Positions 29,039 through 38,243 are shown, counted from the first letter of the stretch. The stretch is DNA of 41,913 bases from a virus (IMGVR_UViG_3300038701_002343:1-41913), one strand, 5' to 3'. Program-made: numbers and translations. Notes: generated from the letters alone by a model not told the origin.

Positions 29039-29269
29039 ATGCAGGACGGCCAGAGGCTATTACAGACAAAGTCAGAAGAGGTCATGGACCTAATGATGAT
29101 CAGTGATGATGTGAAAAAAATCAAGGGAAGCTTATCCGAGTTCTTTCTCGAATGGGTGCAGTCAGACACTGAGCCAGAACTTACCGAAAGGCGAACGAAG
29201 GTGTTTCATTATCGCGTGATAATGGAAGTGCTCTCACATGCCGAAGCGCTGCAGGATGCAGACAGGTAA
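29039..29269 (+). CDS. Small conserved phage protein, paralogue of the gene at 11154
   Basis: A 76-residue acidic helical protein whose C-terminal half (PELTERRTKVFHYRVIMEVL) matches the 11154 gene. It is the first gene behind the late leader, and a strong hairpin terminator follows. Two paralogues each placed behind a structured leader suggest a regulatory or assembly role; no function is known to me. Confidence 0.65.
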   Translation: MQDGQRLLQTKSEEVMDLMMISDDVKKIKGSLSEFFLEWVQSDTEPELTERRTKVFHYRVIMEVLSHAEALQDADR

Positions 29270-29304
29270 AAAAAAATCTTAAACCCCACAATATATTTTT
29301 TTGC

Positions 29305-29352
29305 AAACCCAACTTAATGTTGTGATTTTCACAACTAAAGGTTGGGTTTTTC
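29305..29352 (+). terminator. Hairpin terminator after the leader-linked gene
   Basis: AAACCCAAC (29305-29313) pairs with GTTGGGTTT (29341-29349), with an inner GTTGTG/CACAAC stem, followed by TTTCTTT. It closes the small transcription unit. A new promoter-like TTTGGATTTTGTATTTTTAG follows at about 29354. Confidence 0.65.
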
Positions 29353-29393
29353 TTTGGATTTTGTATTTTTAGGGGACCAAACGAGCTGAGCCT

Positions 29394-29867
29394 TTGATCT
29401 CTATAGACATTCCCATCCGCCCACACCTTAAGAAGTACATTCAGGACTTCTACGATACGCCTTATATCCTTTCACAAAAAGACGACATGGGTCTCTTTCT
29501 CTTCCACCTGCTCCGAAGGCGGAAGTTTCGGGACCAGAAGTACTTCGCCACCTCGGGACTGACAGACAGCCTGCAGGTAATGATCTCTGACAGCTTCACC
29601 TTTGACCAGGGATGTGTCCACCTTAATCCTTACCAGACGCATATATTTAATACCTATCTGGAAAAGGTGATGATGCGCCACTGCATCACCTGGATCATGG
29701 CGGCGGAGATGGCAGATATGAACAATAAGAAGGCCATCCTCCGGTGGATAGAACGATACGAACTGGACGAGGGAAGTGTGGACTGGTACGACAGGATCAA
29801 AAAAAGCTACTTCAGGTACAGAAAATCCCGCAAAAACAAAAAAACAACCGTGCAAATTGTCCCCTGA
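29394..29867 (+). CDS. Hypothetical phage protein with TTG start
   Basis: A 157-residue protein. The only possible start near the conserved-looking beginning (ISIDIPIRPHLKKYIQDFY) is TTG at 29394, since an in-frame stop lies at 29370 and the next Met is about 32 residues in. The C-terminal half is helical and ends very basic (FRYRKSRKNKK). Its place at the head of the capsid block and a basic tail make a DNA-binding late regulator possible; no HTH is clear. Confidence 0.55.
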   Translation: MISIDIPIRPHLKKYIQDFYDTPYILSQKDDMGLFLFHLLRRRKFRDQKYFATSGLTDSLQVMISDSFTFDQGCVHLNPYQTHIFNTYLEKVMMRHCITWIMAAEMADMNNKKAILRWIERYELDEGSVDWYDRIKKSYFRYRKSRKNKKTTVQIVP

Positions 29868-29896
29868 TTTTTGACGCATATTATTAAACTTTGGAC

Positions 29897-30649
29897 ATGG
29901 ATCTTATCTTCCCTGTCTCCGGCGATAATTATGGAGGGGTAGACCGTTTTTGGTTTATCCGTGAGCAGGATATATCCCATGTCGACTTTTATGAACGCAT
30001 CATTCCTAAGGAGGGTAAGTTCTGGAATCTGGCCCGTGCGGTGAAGTACAGCCTGGAGCTAGTGGTACAGGCACCCACCATCAGGTCAGGTGTGGTATTC
30101 GAAGTGGAGCTGAGGGGAAAGATCAAGAAATACCGCCCCGACCTGGAAGCAGCCCTGCACCAGATGCGGGGTGAGCGGTACGCCATCATCATCAAAGACC
30201 TTAACGGCTACCTGTACCAGATCGGCCACCCGGACGAGCTGCTGACCTTTCGCACAGATCAGGGCAGCGGGTCTATTCCATCGGATAATAACGAATACAG
30301 ATTTTCCCTATCGGGAGATACCAAGTATAAGCCTGTTCCCTGGTTTGGTAAGATACCCGTAGGCGAAGGCACCCCGCAGCAGCCTGTGATAGGATCGTCT
30401 GTGGCGTTATTTGTCAATGATGCGAAGGTAGCCGATGTGGAGCCTGGGGGGAGGATAGACATGACCTCTGACTTTACCTTAGAAATGTTATTTGCGAGCA
30501 CGGTCACTGCTCCGGAAAATGAAGCTCCGGCAGGGGAGGAGCCTGTTCAGGTATTTTTTAATTATTCGCCACTACTCGTGGTGCCTGCCGGGTCTGACTT
30601 AAATATAGAGAGTGAATTCACTTACAATTATCAAATCACACAACCATGA
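29897..30649 (+). CDS. Virion-associated hypothetical protein upstream of fibre
   Basis: A 250-residue beta-rich protein. The first half (NYGGVDRFWFIREQDISH, then RYAIIIKDLNGYLYQIG near 95) resembles proteins near capsid and tail genes in Bacteroidota phages. The second half has a SVALFVNDAKVADVEPGG segment and strand-rich end. ATG at 29897 is preferred to a TTG six bases upstream. The stop overlaps the fibre gene start by four bases. Confidence 0.5.
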   Translation: MDLIFPVSGDNYGGVDRFWFIREQDISHVDFYERIIPKEGKFWNLARAVKYSLELVVQAPTIRSGVVFEVELRGKIKKYRPDLEAALHQMRGERYAIIIKDLNGYLYQIGHPDELLTFRTDQGSGSIPSDNNEYRFSLSGDTKYKPVPWFGKIPVGEGTPQQPVIGSSVALFVNDAKVADVEPGGRIDMTSDFTLEMLFASTVTAPENEAPAGEEPVQVFFNYSPLLVVPAGSDLNIESEFTYNYQITQP

Positions 30650-32244
30650 GTAATTTTCAATCCTGGAATGATATCAGCAACTTCATAAGGAGTATAATAG
30701 TGCCGGGGAGCAAAGGCAATACCACTGTAGAGAAACTCCGCAGTGCATTTCTAGCCATAACCAATAACATGGCCGTGGGTGGTGTAGATCCTCAGGTGGA
30801 CGCCAGCTGGAAAGTGGACGTGACTTATCCCAGAGACATACAGCCGGTACTATGGCGTGACCTGTGGCTGGTAAGTAATATCACCAATAATGTGGGCATA
30901 GAGCCTGTCAGTGCGCTGGGTGTGGTGAACTCCACATGGCGGGTGGTGGGCAGTAGTGCCGGAAGTGGCATCAGGCCATGGGAGGCGATAGTCTATGGCA
31001 ATATACTGGAAATCGTATTTGCCGAAGATAGCATCTACTACCTGGACAGAGATGTGGTGGGAGCTGATCCATTCCTAAGTGCTAACTTCACCACTGAGCG
31101 GGCAGAGGGAAAGTGGAAGAGCTTCACCAATGCAGGATTTCAGCCATCTACTGGTACACAAGGCACACCTGTGGATGATGACAGGTTTTACTTTGATCCG
31201 GTCACAGAGGCTTTGATGCACTACAGGGATGCGGTACCTACGGAGGGTTCTCTGAAAAGGATAGACAGTGGTGATTTATACAACCATTTCAAGTTTAATC
31301 AGGATTTGATCCCCGGATCTAATAATGCGCTGGTGCAGACTGCTGAAACTAATATTGATTCTTTCAGAAAGATAATAGGCAGGAGGGGTAATTTTTATGC
31401 GATCAAAACAACCGGGATAAATAACAGGTTCTATAGTTCTTTAGATGGGCAGACATTTATTCCTTCAGCTGGAACCACAGGGTCCCATAATTTTAGGGAC
31501 TTTGATATCTCGGATTCTGACACCACTATAATGGTCTCTAGTGATAACGCACCTAACAACTTTCACCGAAGCACAGATAAAGGAGGATCATGGGCGACAG
31601 TAGGATCAGGGGTTGGTGTCTTATTGTCCGCAATAAAGTACATCGGGAGCAGTAGGTGGGTAGCCTGTGCGAGCAGTGGGGAGGCACTGTACAGTACAGA
31701 TGATGGGGCTACTTTCACGGCAGCTACAGTAGCTGCTGCCAATGCATTCCAGGCGATAGGCTACGGGGCTGGTAAGGTATGGATAGTTTCCAATGATGGG
31801 ACGAACAGGTTTCAGTTGTCCACCGACTATGGTGTGACATACACGGCTAAGAACATGGTCAATAACAGGCTATTCAAGGCTACGACCTATTTTATTAACC
31901 ATGTAGTCGTCCTGAGAGATGGGATCGGGACTTTTGGACATATCACCGTGAGCGATGACTTTGGGGACACCTGGTCCGAGAGGCTGATCCCTCTGGATTC
32001 TAATAAGGAGATGGAAGGGATGATCCAAATAGGCCAATGGCTGTACTTATATGGGGCTGCTGGGTGGTGGTTCAGAACCAAAGACCTGACCACCTATGAG
32101 GTGAACTATTACTTTACGCCCTTTAAGATCATAGGAATGGATTGGACTACGGTCAACGGATTTCCTGAATTAATGGCGGTATGCAATACTGGCCATCCTA
32201 CTTTGCCGGCTGAGGTCTACAGCACGCTAGTCACTGAACCTTAA
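30646..32244 (+). CDS. Putative tail fibre with Asp-box beta-propeller
   Basis: A 532-residue protein. The N-terminal ~180 residues look like a virion-attachment part. From about 260 onward there are repeated Asp-box motifs of the S-x-D-x-G-x-x-W/F type: SSLDGQTFIP, RSTDKGGSWAT, YSTDDGATFTA, LSTDYGVTYTA and VSDDFGDTWSE, at about 40-50-residue spacing. These turn motifs mark sialidase-like or BNR beta-propellers used in glycan recognition. It is probably a receptor-binding fibre; no catalytic sialidase residues could be assigned. Confidence 0.6.
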   Translation: MSNFQSWNDISNFIRSIIVPGSKGNTTVEKLRSAFLAITNNMAVGGVDPQVDASWKVDVTYPRDIQPVLWRDLWLVSNITNNVGIEPVSALGVVNSTWRVVGSSAGSGIRPWEAIVYGNILEIVFAEDSIYYLDRDVVGADPFLSANFTTERAEGKWKSFTNAGFQPSTGTQGTPVDDDRFYFDPVTEALMHYRDAVPTEGSLKRIDSGDLYNHFKFNQDLIPGSNNALVQTAETNIDSFRKIIGRRGNFYAIKTTGINNRFYSSLDGQTFIPSAGTTGSHNFRDFDISDSDTTIMVSSDNAPNNFHRSTDKGGSWATVGSGVGVLLSAIKYIGSSRWVACASSGEALYSTDDGATFTAATVAAANAFQAIGYGAGKVWIVSNDGTNRFQLSTDYGVTYTAKNMVNNRLFKATTYFINHVVVLRDGIGTFGHITVSDDFGDTWSERLIPLDSNKEMEGMIQIGQWLYLYGAAGWWFRTKDLTTYEVNYYFTPFKIIGMDWTTVNGFPELMAVCNTGHPTLPAEVYSTLVTEP

Positions 32245-32247
32245 TAA

Positions 32248-32394
32248 GAAAAAATAAACTATTACATTAACCCTTCTTTTTCAGATGCCAATCCAGGGAC
32301 TATTGATGATCCGGATATTCTCACTGCTATTGCTTATAATTCAGGGACATTAACAGAATCTGAACGCCTGGAAAGGTCTATAATCTCACTTTAA
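32248..32394 (+). pseudogene. Fibre-type C-terminal fragment without start
   Basis: An open frame of 48 codons begins right after a stop and has no ATG, yet reads like protein: INPSFSDANPGTIDDPDI, then LTESERLERSI, an ending like LamG-type phage fibre proteins. It is probably the 3' remnant of a replaced fibre gene. TGTCCTC stands at 32402, just before the protease gene. Confidence 0.4.
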
Positions 32395-32414
32395 ATTTCT
32401 ATGTCCTCTATCTG

Positions 32415-33725
32415 ATGATAAAGCCACCCTATTTTCGTAATGTGAATAAAAAAAAAGATATCAAACAGCTCCTGGCGGTAGATGACAGCTACCTGATGGA
32501 GCATTTCACGGCTTTTGAAAATCCGGAAAGCCTGACGCCTGTGTCTATATCTGACCTTGCTCAGACCTATGAGGCAGGGCTAAACATAGGGTATAATCCT
32601 GAATCTTCCACGATATTCTTTAAGTCTCACCCGCAGGTGGCCATGATCCCTGTGATAGGCCCCACCCAGAAAATGGGCGGATGGTACGGTCCCGGATATA
32701 TGGAGCTGTCCCGCATGCTGTCCAGGATAGAAAAGGATGACCGGTACAAGGCTGTAATGCTCTATATCGATAGTCCCGGAGGTACCGTGGATGGCACACA
32801 GGACTGGTCAGAAGATCTGATGGGAACTTCACTGCCCACCATGGCTTTCATCGATGGTCTGGGCGCAAGTGCCGGCTACTGGCAGGCGATAGCTACTGAT
32901 AAGGTGATCGCTAACAGTAAGAATGAAAACTTCATAGGCTCCGTAGGCGTGCAGTCTATCTATATCAATCAGGCCAAGGTGCTGGAAAAGAATGTAGGCG
33001 ATGTGCGGATCTTTCGCGCTGAGCAGAGCCAGCTTAAGAACAGGCCCAACAGCATAGAGCCTCTCACGGAAGAGGATGAGAAAAAGATCATCGCCAGGCT
33101 GTCTGAGATGGCGGGTAAATTTATCAGTCATGTACAGGCCAGAAGGCCATCCATAGCCGCTGACTCTCCTGCCCTTAAGGGGGAAGTCTACTCTGGACCG
33201 GAAGCCCTGGAAAATGGGCTGATAGACGGACTGGACAGCCTGCCTAATGCACTGGACGAACTGATGCGTATGGCCGGAGGCAATGAGGGAAACAGCAATC
33301 AAACTGAGCAACCAAATAAAAATAGTATGAGATTTAAAGCAGCCTTAACGGCGATCCTGACGGCGTTGGGATTTGCCAATGTATCATCTGAAGAGGAGAC
33401 TCCAATGGTGACCGAAGAGCGCCTGGAAGCGCTCAATCAGAGTTTGGAAACGGCTAATGCCCGGATTCAGGAGCTGACAGGAAATGTGGACACTGCGAGC
33501 AGTGAGCTTACGACTGTCAGAAATGACCTTGCCACCATGACCACCGAGCGTGACGAATGGAAGGAAAAGGCCGAAAAGTACGGAAAGAACCCCGGTGCCA
33601 GTCACAACCAGCCACCTAAGGAGAAAGCCGAAGGCGGTAATGGTGAAGGTGATGGAGATGCTCAGGAGTTTCTGAACTACGCCCACAACGTGGAAGCACT
33701 CAACGAAATCAAGAACTTTTCATAA
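32415..33725 (+). CDS. Head maturation protease (S49 type) fused to scaffold-like domain
   Basis: A 436-residue protein. Residues about 65-280 form an S49/ClpP-like peptidase: AVMLYIDSPGGTVDG oxyanion region (about 115-129), nucleophile Ser in GLGASAGYWQA (about 153), and the general-base Lys probably in YINQAKVL after GSVGVQ (about 180-195). Residues about 305-436 are charged and coiled (LETANARIQELTGNVDTASSEL), as in scaffolds. An internal ATG at 33327 begins exactly at the scaffold part, recalling lambda gpC/gpNu3. The gene lies just before the major capsid gene. Confidence 0.8.
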   Translation: MIKPPYFRNVNKKKDIKQLLAVDDSYLMEHFTAFENPESLTPVSISDLAQTYEAGLNIGYNPESSTIFFKSHPQVAMIPVIGPTQKMGGWYGPGYMELSRMLSRIEKDDRYKAVMLYIDSPGGTVDGTQDWSEDLMGTSLPTMAFIDGLGASAGYWQAIATDKVIANSKNENFIGSVGVQSIYINQAKVLEKNVGDVRIFRAEQSQLKNRPNSIEPLTEEDEKKIIARLSEMAGKFISHVQARRPSIAADSPALKGEVYSGPEALENGLIDGLDSLPNALDELMRMAGGNEGNSNQTEQPNKNSMRFKAALTAILTALGFANVSSEEETPMVTEERLEALNQSLETANARIQELTGNVDTASSELTTVRNDLATMTTERDEWKEKAEKYGKNPGASHNQPPKEKAEGGNGEGDGDAQEFLNYAHNVEALNEIKNFS

Positions 33726-33734
33726 CATAGAGCT

Positions 33735-34778
33735 ATGGCAACAATTAACATTCAGGCGATTATAGACGAATGGGGTGCGCGCTACACTCCCGAGGGGCAG
33801 ACTACCCAGGACATCAAGAAGCAGCTATTTGCCCCGTCTGAGACGGAGGCGTTTTTTCGCACGCTACCCAATGACGGGGATTATTTCAAGTCATCTCTGT
33901 CTACCATAGACGAAGTGACGCAGGCGTTTTCTATCCCATTTGTGGATAAGGGGACTTTGACTTTCAAGCCATGGGAGACCAAGCTTGGAGAGTATAAGGT
34001 GGATCAGAACTTTGTCCCTGATGCTTTCAGGAACTCATGGCTGGGCTTTCTGGCCAATATCCCTGAGGTAGACCGCTCCAAGTGGCCTATCCTTGAATGG
34101 TATGTTCGTGAAATGCTCCTGCCTAAGATCAATGAAGAGCAGGAAGAAGAGCAGGCGTACTGGGGATGGCAGGTCACTGGCTATGATGCCACTCCTGAAG
34201 TAGTAGGCACTACTTATGTCAGGGAACTTGCCAGTGCGAGTGCTGCCAGTCCGGCTAATGCTGCTGTGGATGGTATCCATACGCAGATAGCCAAAATGAG
34301 GACGGCCAGCAGATGTGTGGTAAATAACTCCGGAGCATGGTCTACTACACCTGAGACTTTCGTCACAGAGGTAGAAGACTGGATGCAGGCCATAGATCCT
34401 AAGCTTAGGAGAAAGCTGGACTATGTCTTCATGTCTGAGGACTTGAAAAACAGGTACCAGGACGGCAGAAGGATAAAGTATAACATGAACTATGCGCAGG
34501 TATCTGACTTGCTGGGCATAGACAAGACTACTGCTCAGGTGCAGTCGCTTCACTCCATGGCCGGAGCCGGTGATCACGTATGGACTACGCCAGCGATCAA
34601 CAGGGTAAGACCTATCGCTAAGGACAGCAACGGGATGTTTGACATGCAGAAGGCCGACAGGGCTGTGAAGATGCTGAATGACTGGAAGAAGGTATTGACC
34701 TTTGAGGTACCGGAGTTTGTCGTGACGAATGACCAGGGCGGTGTGATCACTGCAGGTATCATCACAGCAAGGTATTAA
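33735..34778 (+). CDS. Major capsid protein (HK97 fold, probable)
   Basis: A 347-residue protein directly after the protease-scaffold, with no signal or membrane segments. N-terminal helix (INIQAIIDEWGARY), long central mixed region and strand-rich C-terminus (VLTFEVPEFVVTNDQGGVI) fit the HK97 fold. A GC-rich hairpin follows its stop, as commonly seen after highly expressed capsid genes. The assignment rests on order, length and composition, since HK97 capsids have little sequence signature. Confidence 0.8.
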   Translation: MATINIQAIIDEWGARYTPEGQTTQDIKKQLFAPSETEAFFRTLPNDGDYFKSSLSTIDEVTQAFSIPFVDKGTLTFKPWETKLGEYKVDQNFVPDAFRNSWLGFLANIPEVDRSKWPILEWYVREMLLPKINEEQEEEQAYWGWQVTGYDATPEVVGTTYVRELASASAASPANAAVDGIHTQIAKMRTASRCVVNNSGAWSTTPETFVTEVEDWMQAIDPKLRRKLDYVFMSEDLKNRYQDGRRIKYNMNYAQVSDLLGIDKTTAQVQSLHSMAGAGDHVWTTPAINRVRPIAKDSNGMFDMQKADRAVKMLNDWKKVLTFEVPEFVVTNDQGGVITAGIITARY

Positions 34779-34784
34779 TCTAAC

Positions 34785-34806
34785 GTGGCCCCTGAGAGGG
34801 GGCCAC
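34785..34806 (+). terminator. GC-rich hairpin after the major capsid gene
   Basis: GTGGCCCC (34785-34792) pairs with GGGGCCAC (34799-34806) around a short loop, followed by TTTC. It may be a weak terminator or an RNA-stabilising 3' end that raises capsid message over downstream genes. Confidence 0.6.
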
Positions 34807-34833
34807 TTTCTTATCACATAAGCAAAAGACAAT

Positions 34834-35139
34834 ATGGCTAACGAAGATCAGTCAAAAAAAATAAAGGAACTGGAAGCCCAGGTATCCGAGCAGGCCAAAA
34901 TCATAGAAGAGCTTAACAAGGCCCTCTCTGAGAAAGAAGCCGAAAATGAAAAGCTAAGCCCTAATCCTATTTTCAAGGTAGGCGGCAAAAGTTATGAGCT
35001 GGTGGATGAGAAGTCTACAGCGAGGTTTGATGGCAAGATTGTGACCATCGATAAAGATTCACTGAAGGAAGATAAGAAGCTTCTTGAGTTTTGTGTCAAA
35101 AAGGGCTTTTACTGCCTGCAAGAAAGGGGGAATAAGTAA
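34834..35139 (+). CDS. Small head-region protein with coiled-coil N-terminus
   Basis: A 101-residue protein: a coiled coil at about 7-42 (KIKELEAQVSEQAKIIEELNKALSE) followed by a small domain (FKVGGKSYELVD, then KKGFYCLQERG). It is between capsid and putative tail tube genes; it overlaps the next start by one base. A connector or capsid-decoration role is possible. Confidence 0.5.
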   Translation: MANEDQSKKIKELEAQVSEQAKIIEELNKALSEKEAENEKLSPNPIFKVGGKSYELVDEKSTARFDGKIVTIDKDSLKEDKKLLEFCVKKGFYCLQERGNK

Positions 35140-35669
35140 TGGCCTATCAGACACTAAAAAAGAACAAAACCAGGGACAATGCTCCCGGCCTGCGAAAGAA
35201 CATCTACTTGGCAGAGCGGGATTGGTTTGATTCCCTGGCGGTGCCTGTGGCTCCCTTTGAGAATCCGGGGGATTCGCTAAGGATCACGGCAGACCACACC
35301 TTTAAGACAGGTTTTGGATGGATAGGGATGCACACCACCCTGGCTACAGCTGAGCTGGTGGCTGAGATGGTGGGCGAGCGTGAATCACGCACCAATAATC
35401 CATCCCTAACAGCACAGCACCCCGGCCTTACGGCAGAGGTGATCGAGTTTGTACAGCAGATGAAGTCAGGAGACTGGATCACACTTGTGGAGACCCTTGC
35501 CGGTGAATACATCCAGCTCGGAGAGGATGGCCTCGAATGTGAGGTAATGTACTCATTCAACTCTGGAAGAGTGGACGGTGGCTATCAGGGAGTGACGGCT
35601 ACGATCAGTAACTATGGTAAGCCATATTTCTATGAGGGAGTATTGACCATGTTCCCTGATCCGGTATAA
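35139..35669 (+). CDS. Putative major tail tube protein
   Basis: A 176-residue beta-rich protein with no membrane segments, downstream of the capsid gene. The central helix (AEVIEFVQQMKSGDW) between strand-rich halves and the ending YFYEGVLTMFPD fit the tail-tube barrel seen in siphovirus tube proteins, which also form head-tail joining rings. The tape measure is far away in this genome, so this is tentative. Confidence 0.4.
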   Translation: MAYQTLKKNKTRDNAPGLRKNIYLAERDWFDSLAVPVAPFENPGDSLRITADHTFKTGFGWIGMHTTLATAELVAEMVGERESRTNNPSLTAQHPGLTAEVIEFVQQMKSGDWITLVETLAGEYIQLGEDGLECEVMYSFNSGRVDGGYQGVTATISNYGKPYFYEGVLTMFPDPV

Positions 35670-35716
35670 TGCATGATATTTAAAATTGACAGCAGATAGT
35701 AGTAGGTAGTTATTTT

Positions 35717-35770
35717 GGGTTTATGGGGAAACGGCTCTGACATTGTCAGGGTCGTTTTTTTTATGTCCTC
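35717..35770 (+). repeat. 54-bp repeat containing a terminator, copy 1
   Basis: Identical to 38591-38644. It begins GGGTTTATGGGGAAACGG and contains the terminator stem ACGGCTCTGACA/TGTCAGGGTCGT with a three-base loop and eight T (35731-35762), and ends ATGTCCTC. The two copies flank the AT-rich fibre insert and are 2874 bp apart. Confidence 0.95.
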
Positions 35771-35832
35771 CTGAATTTTGTTATTAATAATGAAATTGGT
35801 GCCACCAATATCAAGACATAAAAATTACGAAA

Positions 35833-37038
35833 ATGGCAGAAATAGAAATCACCCAAGGAACGGGATATTTTGCACTAAACGGGAAAAGGTACCCGAAAGG
35901 CAACTATGAGGTAGAGCCACATAATGATAAAGTCTATATCTCTAACATGAACAATAAACCGGTTATTGTGGCCGACCGATCGGATTTTTACAAGGTGGTG
36001 GAAGGTTCCAATGTCTATTTTGCCACCATGGACTTATTAATGGCTGAGTTTGACGCGGCTTTTAGCATAGGTGGGGGTGACGGCGAAGGGGTCACAAATG
36101 TAATAACTGGCGAAGTAGCAACAGGAGACATTTTACTGGACAATATAGCATCAAGAATTTACGGAGAAACAACTCCATTAACTGGAAATATTACCATAGA
36201 TGAAACAGGTTCTATAATAGGAGGTTCAGCAATCATTTATCACAATGATTCCTCTGAACCATTATTCTTAGGTTATTCAAGCCGTGTGAAAATATATGGT
36301 AACTATGAATTAAATGTAGACAACACAATAATGATTGCGAAAAATGGTGCAAATACCTTAGGAGTAGTTATTACACAAGATAGTGAACTAGATTATTATT
36401 TAAAATTTTTATTAGGTGATTATATATCAATACCACATAATGAAAGCATAAATTTTGAAAGAACGGATGCATTCGCCTTTTCTTTTGATATGAAAACAAC
36501 AATCTACAATAATCAAAAACCCTTTATAAATAAAGCTCTTCCATCGGCATCATTTTTTAAAGGATATGAAATAAAAACATTAACAACCTCTGGAATATTA
36601 CAATTTGGTTTAATATCTAATAATGTAGATACAAATCTTATGGTAGTTAGAAGCACAAACGCAATACCATTAGATACTTGGACAACGATACATGTCAGCT
36701 ATGATGGATCATCAAATGCTAGCGGAGTTAAGATATGGTTTAATAAAGTTTTAGAAACTAATAATGTAATACAAAACAATTTAACAGGTACAATAACAAA
36801 TTCAGTTCCTTTATTAATTGGAAGAGATGAAGCCAATTTAAATAAGTTCAATGATGACAATATGGATAACTTGAAAATATACGATCAGGCATTAACACAG
36901 TCGAATGTTGATAATGATGATGTAATTCCAATTCATTCATATAATATGAATCAAGTAAACATACAAGACAGTATAGGGGGGCTTGATGGGACAGCAACTA
37001 GCATGGACGAAAGTAACATAAAAATAAGAACGTTATGA
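35833..37038 (+). CDS. Tail fibre-like protein with LamG-type domain
   Basis: A 401-residue protein. The first ~85 residues (FALNGKRYPKGNYEVEPHNDKVYISN) look like a virion anchor and have the GC level of the phage core. From about residue 90 onward the DNA becomes strongly AT-rich. Residues about 190-360 form a LamG/concanavalin-like sandwich (DYISIPHNESINFERTDAFAFSFDM, then TWTTIHVSYDGSS, then VPLLIGRDE, then MDNLKIYDQAL). It probably binds surface glycan. A chimera of a resident anchor with a transferred binding domain is likely. Confidence 0.6.
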   Translation: MAEIEITQGTGYFALNGKRYPKGNYEVEPHNDKVYISNMNNKPVIVADRSDFYKVVEGSNVYFATMDLLMAEFDAAFSIGGGDGEGVTNVITGEVATGDILLDNIASRIYGETTPLTGNITIDETGSIIGGSAIIYHNDSSEPLFLGYSSRVKIYGNYELNVDNTIMIAKNGANTLGVVITQDSELDYYLKFLLGDYISIPHNESINFERTDAFAFSFDMKTTIYNNQKPFINKALPSASFFKGYEIKTLTTSGILQFGLISNNVDTNLMVVRSTNAIPLDTWTTIHVSYDGSSNASGVKIWFNKVLETNNVIQNNLTGTITNSVPLLIGRDEANLNKFNDDNMDNLKIYDQALTQSNVDNDDVIPIHSYNMNQVNIQDSIGGLDGTATSMDESNIKIRTL

Positions 37039-37991
37039 GGAATTTCTTTAGCCTTTTATCGGATGTATCAAGCAATCAAATTGATAATAAAAATTATGTT
37101 TTTACATATTCAAACATAACTGGTATAGGTGAGGAGTCAGGAGTATCAAGGCGTGATCCAAGCGATATTTTTAAAATTGGGAATACTTATTATGTATATT
37201 ATAGTTATGAAGGTACAGGTATAACACCTCCTGGTTATAATTCAACAGTTTATTTAGCAAAATCAACAGACACAGTAAGTTGGACTGAATTAGGGGAAGC
37301 GATACCGAGAGGAACTACAGGGCAATGGGATGAGTATTCCACATTTACCCCAAACGTTTTGATTTTGGATAATATAGTGTACGTGTATTATACAAGTGTT
37401 GATGCGCCTTTTGATTTGGCCACCTCAAAAACAAGAATGGGAGTTGCATGGCAAACAGTTGAAAATATAGAGACATTCCCTTACATAAAGAGTATAGATA
37501 ACCCTTTGATAGAACCTAGTGAAACTGCTTCTGATTTTGATAGTATGAGAATTGATGATGCACAAATGATTATACAAGGTAGTCAGATATATTTCTATTA
37601 CAAGGGAAGGAAACTAGGAGAGACACCAAATCAAACAAGACATGGCTTAGCAATTTCAGCAACACCATTAAGTGGTTTTGTCAAGTATTTTGATAATCCT
37701 ATTTATAACAGCGGTCATGAAGTAATGATATTTAGATATGGGTCACATTTAAGGTCTCTTATATCCCACCAGGGATTTGATGCATCTTTACACGATTCTG
37801 TCTTAGATAGTGCTAATGGATTAACTGATTGGAATATTGTAAAACCTTCAATTACACCTCCGTATGCTGGCGGATATTATAGAGAGGATAATTTCACTAA
37901 TCAGTACAATAGTAAGAATTTAACTTGGGGTATATCTACTGATTTTGGTGTAGATGGACTTCCTCATTTAAGGAAATTTATAGTTTCATAA
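37035..37991 (+). CDS. GH43/GH117-like five-blade propeller, putative glycan hydrolase
   Basis: A 318-residue protein. Repeated blades start with RRDPSDIFKIGNTYYVYYS (about 37-55), then FTPNVLILDNIVYVYYTS, then IDDAQMIIQGSQIYFYYKG, then NSGHEVMIFRYG. This DP-then-YYVYY pattern is that of GH43-related enzymes, whose catalytic residues are two Asp and one Glu; the Asp of RRDPSD, Asp of IDDAQM and Glu of GHEV are candidates. It overlaps the LamG fibre gene by four bases, and lies in the AT-rich insert, so a receptor-degrading fibre component is likely. Confidence 0.6.
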   Translation: MRNFFSLLSDVSSNQIDNKNYVFTYSNITGIGEESGVSRRDPSDIFKIGNTYYVYYSYEGTGITPPGYNSTVYLAKSTDTVSWTELGEAIPRGTTGQWDEYSTFTPNVLILDNIVYVYYTSVDAPFDLATSKTRMGVAWQTVENIETFPYIKSIDNPLIEPSETASDFDSMRIDDAQMIIQGSQIYFYYKGRKLGETPNQTRHGLAISATPLSGFVKYFDNPIYNSGHEVMIFRYGSHLRSLISHQGFDASLHDSVLDSANGLTDWNIVKPSITPPYAGGYYREDNFTNQYNSKNLTWGISTDFGVDGLPHLRKFIVS

Positions 37992-38036
37992 TACCACTAA
38001 CCCTAAAATGAAATACCGCCCTAACAAGAAAAAGAA

Positions 38037-38243
38037 ATGAGCAGTAACCAGTTATCTTTAGAAATAAAAAAAATATCCGACAAGACCAATTGCGGAGATG
38101 ATGGAAGCTATGCTTATGCCTCAACATCTTTACCTGCAAGTCAGTCTGGTGATGGTTATCCATATATAGATGAAGTAATCTATAGAGAGTGGAATGAGAA
38201 TATTATATTCAAAGCACTTCTGGAACTTATGCAGGAACGGTAA
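38037..38243 (+). CDS. Small protein of the fibre insert, possibly degraded gene
   Basis: A 68-residue protein (SNQLSLEIKKISDKTNCGDDG, ending ALLELMQER). Its end overlaps a second frame that reads like the C-terminus of an esterase, so this may be the surviving part of a broken gene. A ten-codon frame (38008-38040, MKYRPNKKKK) ends on its start. Confidence 0.35.
   Translation: MSSNQLSLEIKKISDKTNCGDDGSYAYASTSLPASQSGDGYPYIDEVIYREWNENIIFKALLELMQER

Noticed and set aside
34035-34832. 265-codon antisense frame over the capsid gene
   Set aside because: Shadow of the major capsid gene; crosses the capsid terminator and has no domain or neighbour on that strand.
29897-38243. Diversity-generating retroelement at the fibre genes
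   Set aside because: No reverse transcriptase gene, no template/variable repeat pair and no Avd-like gene are visible in the window.
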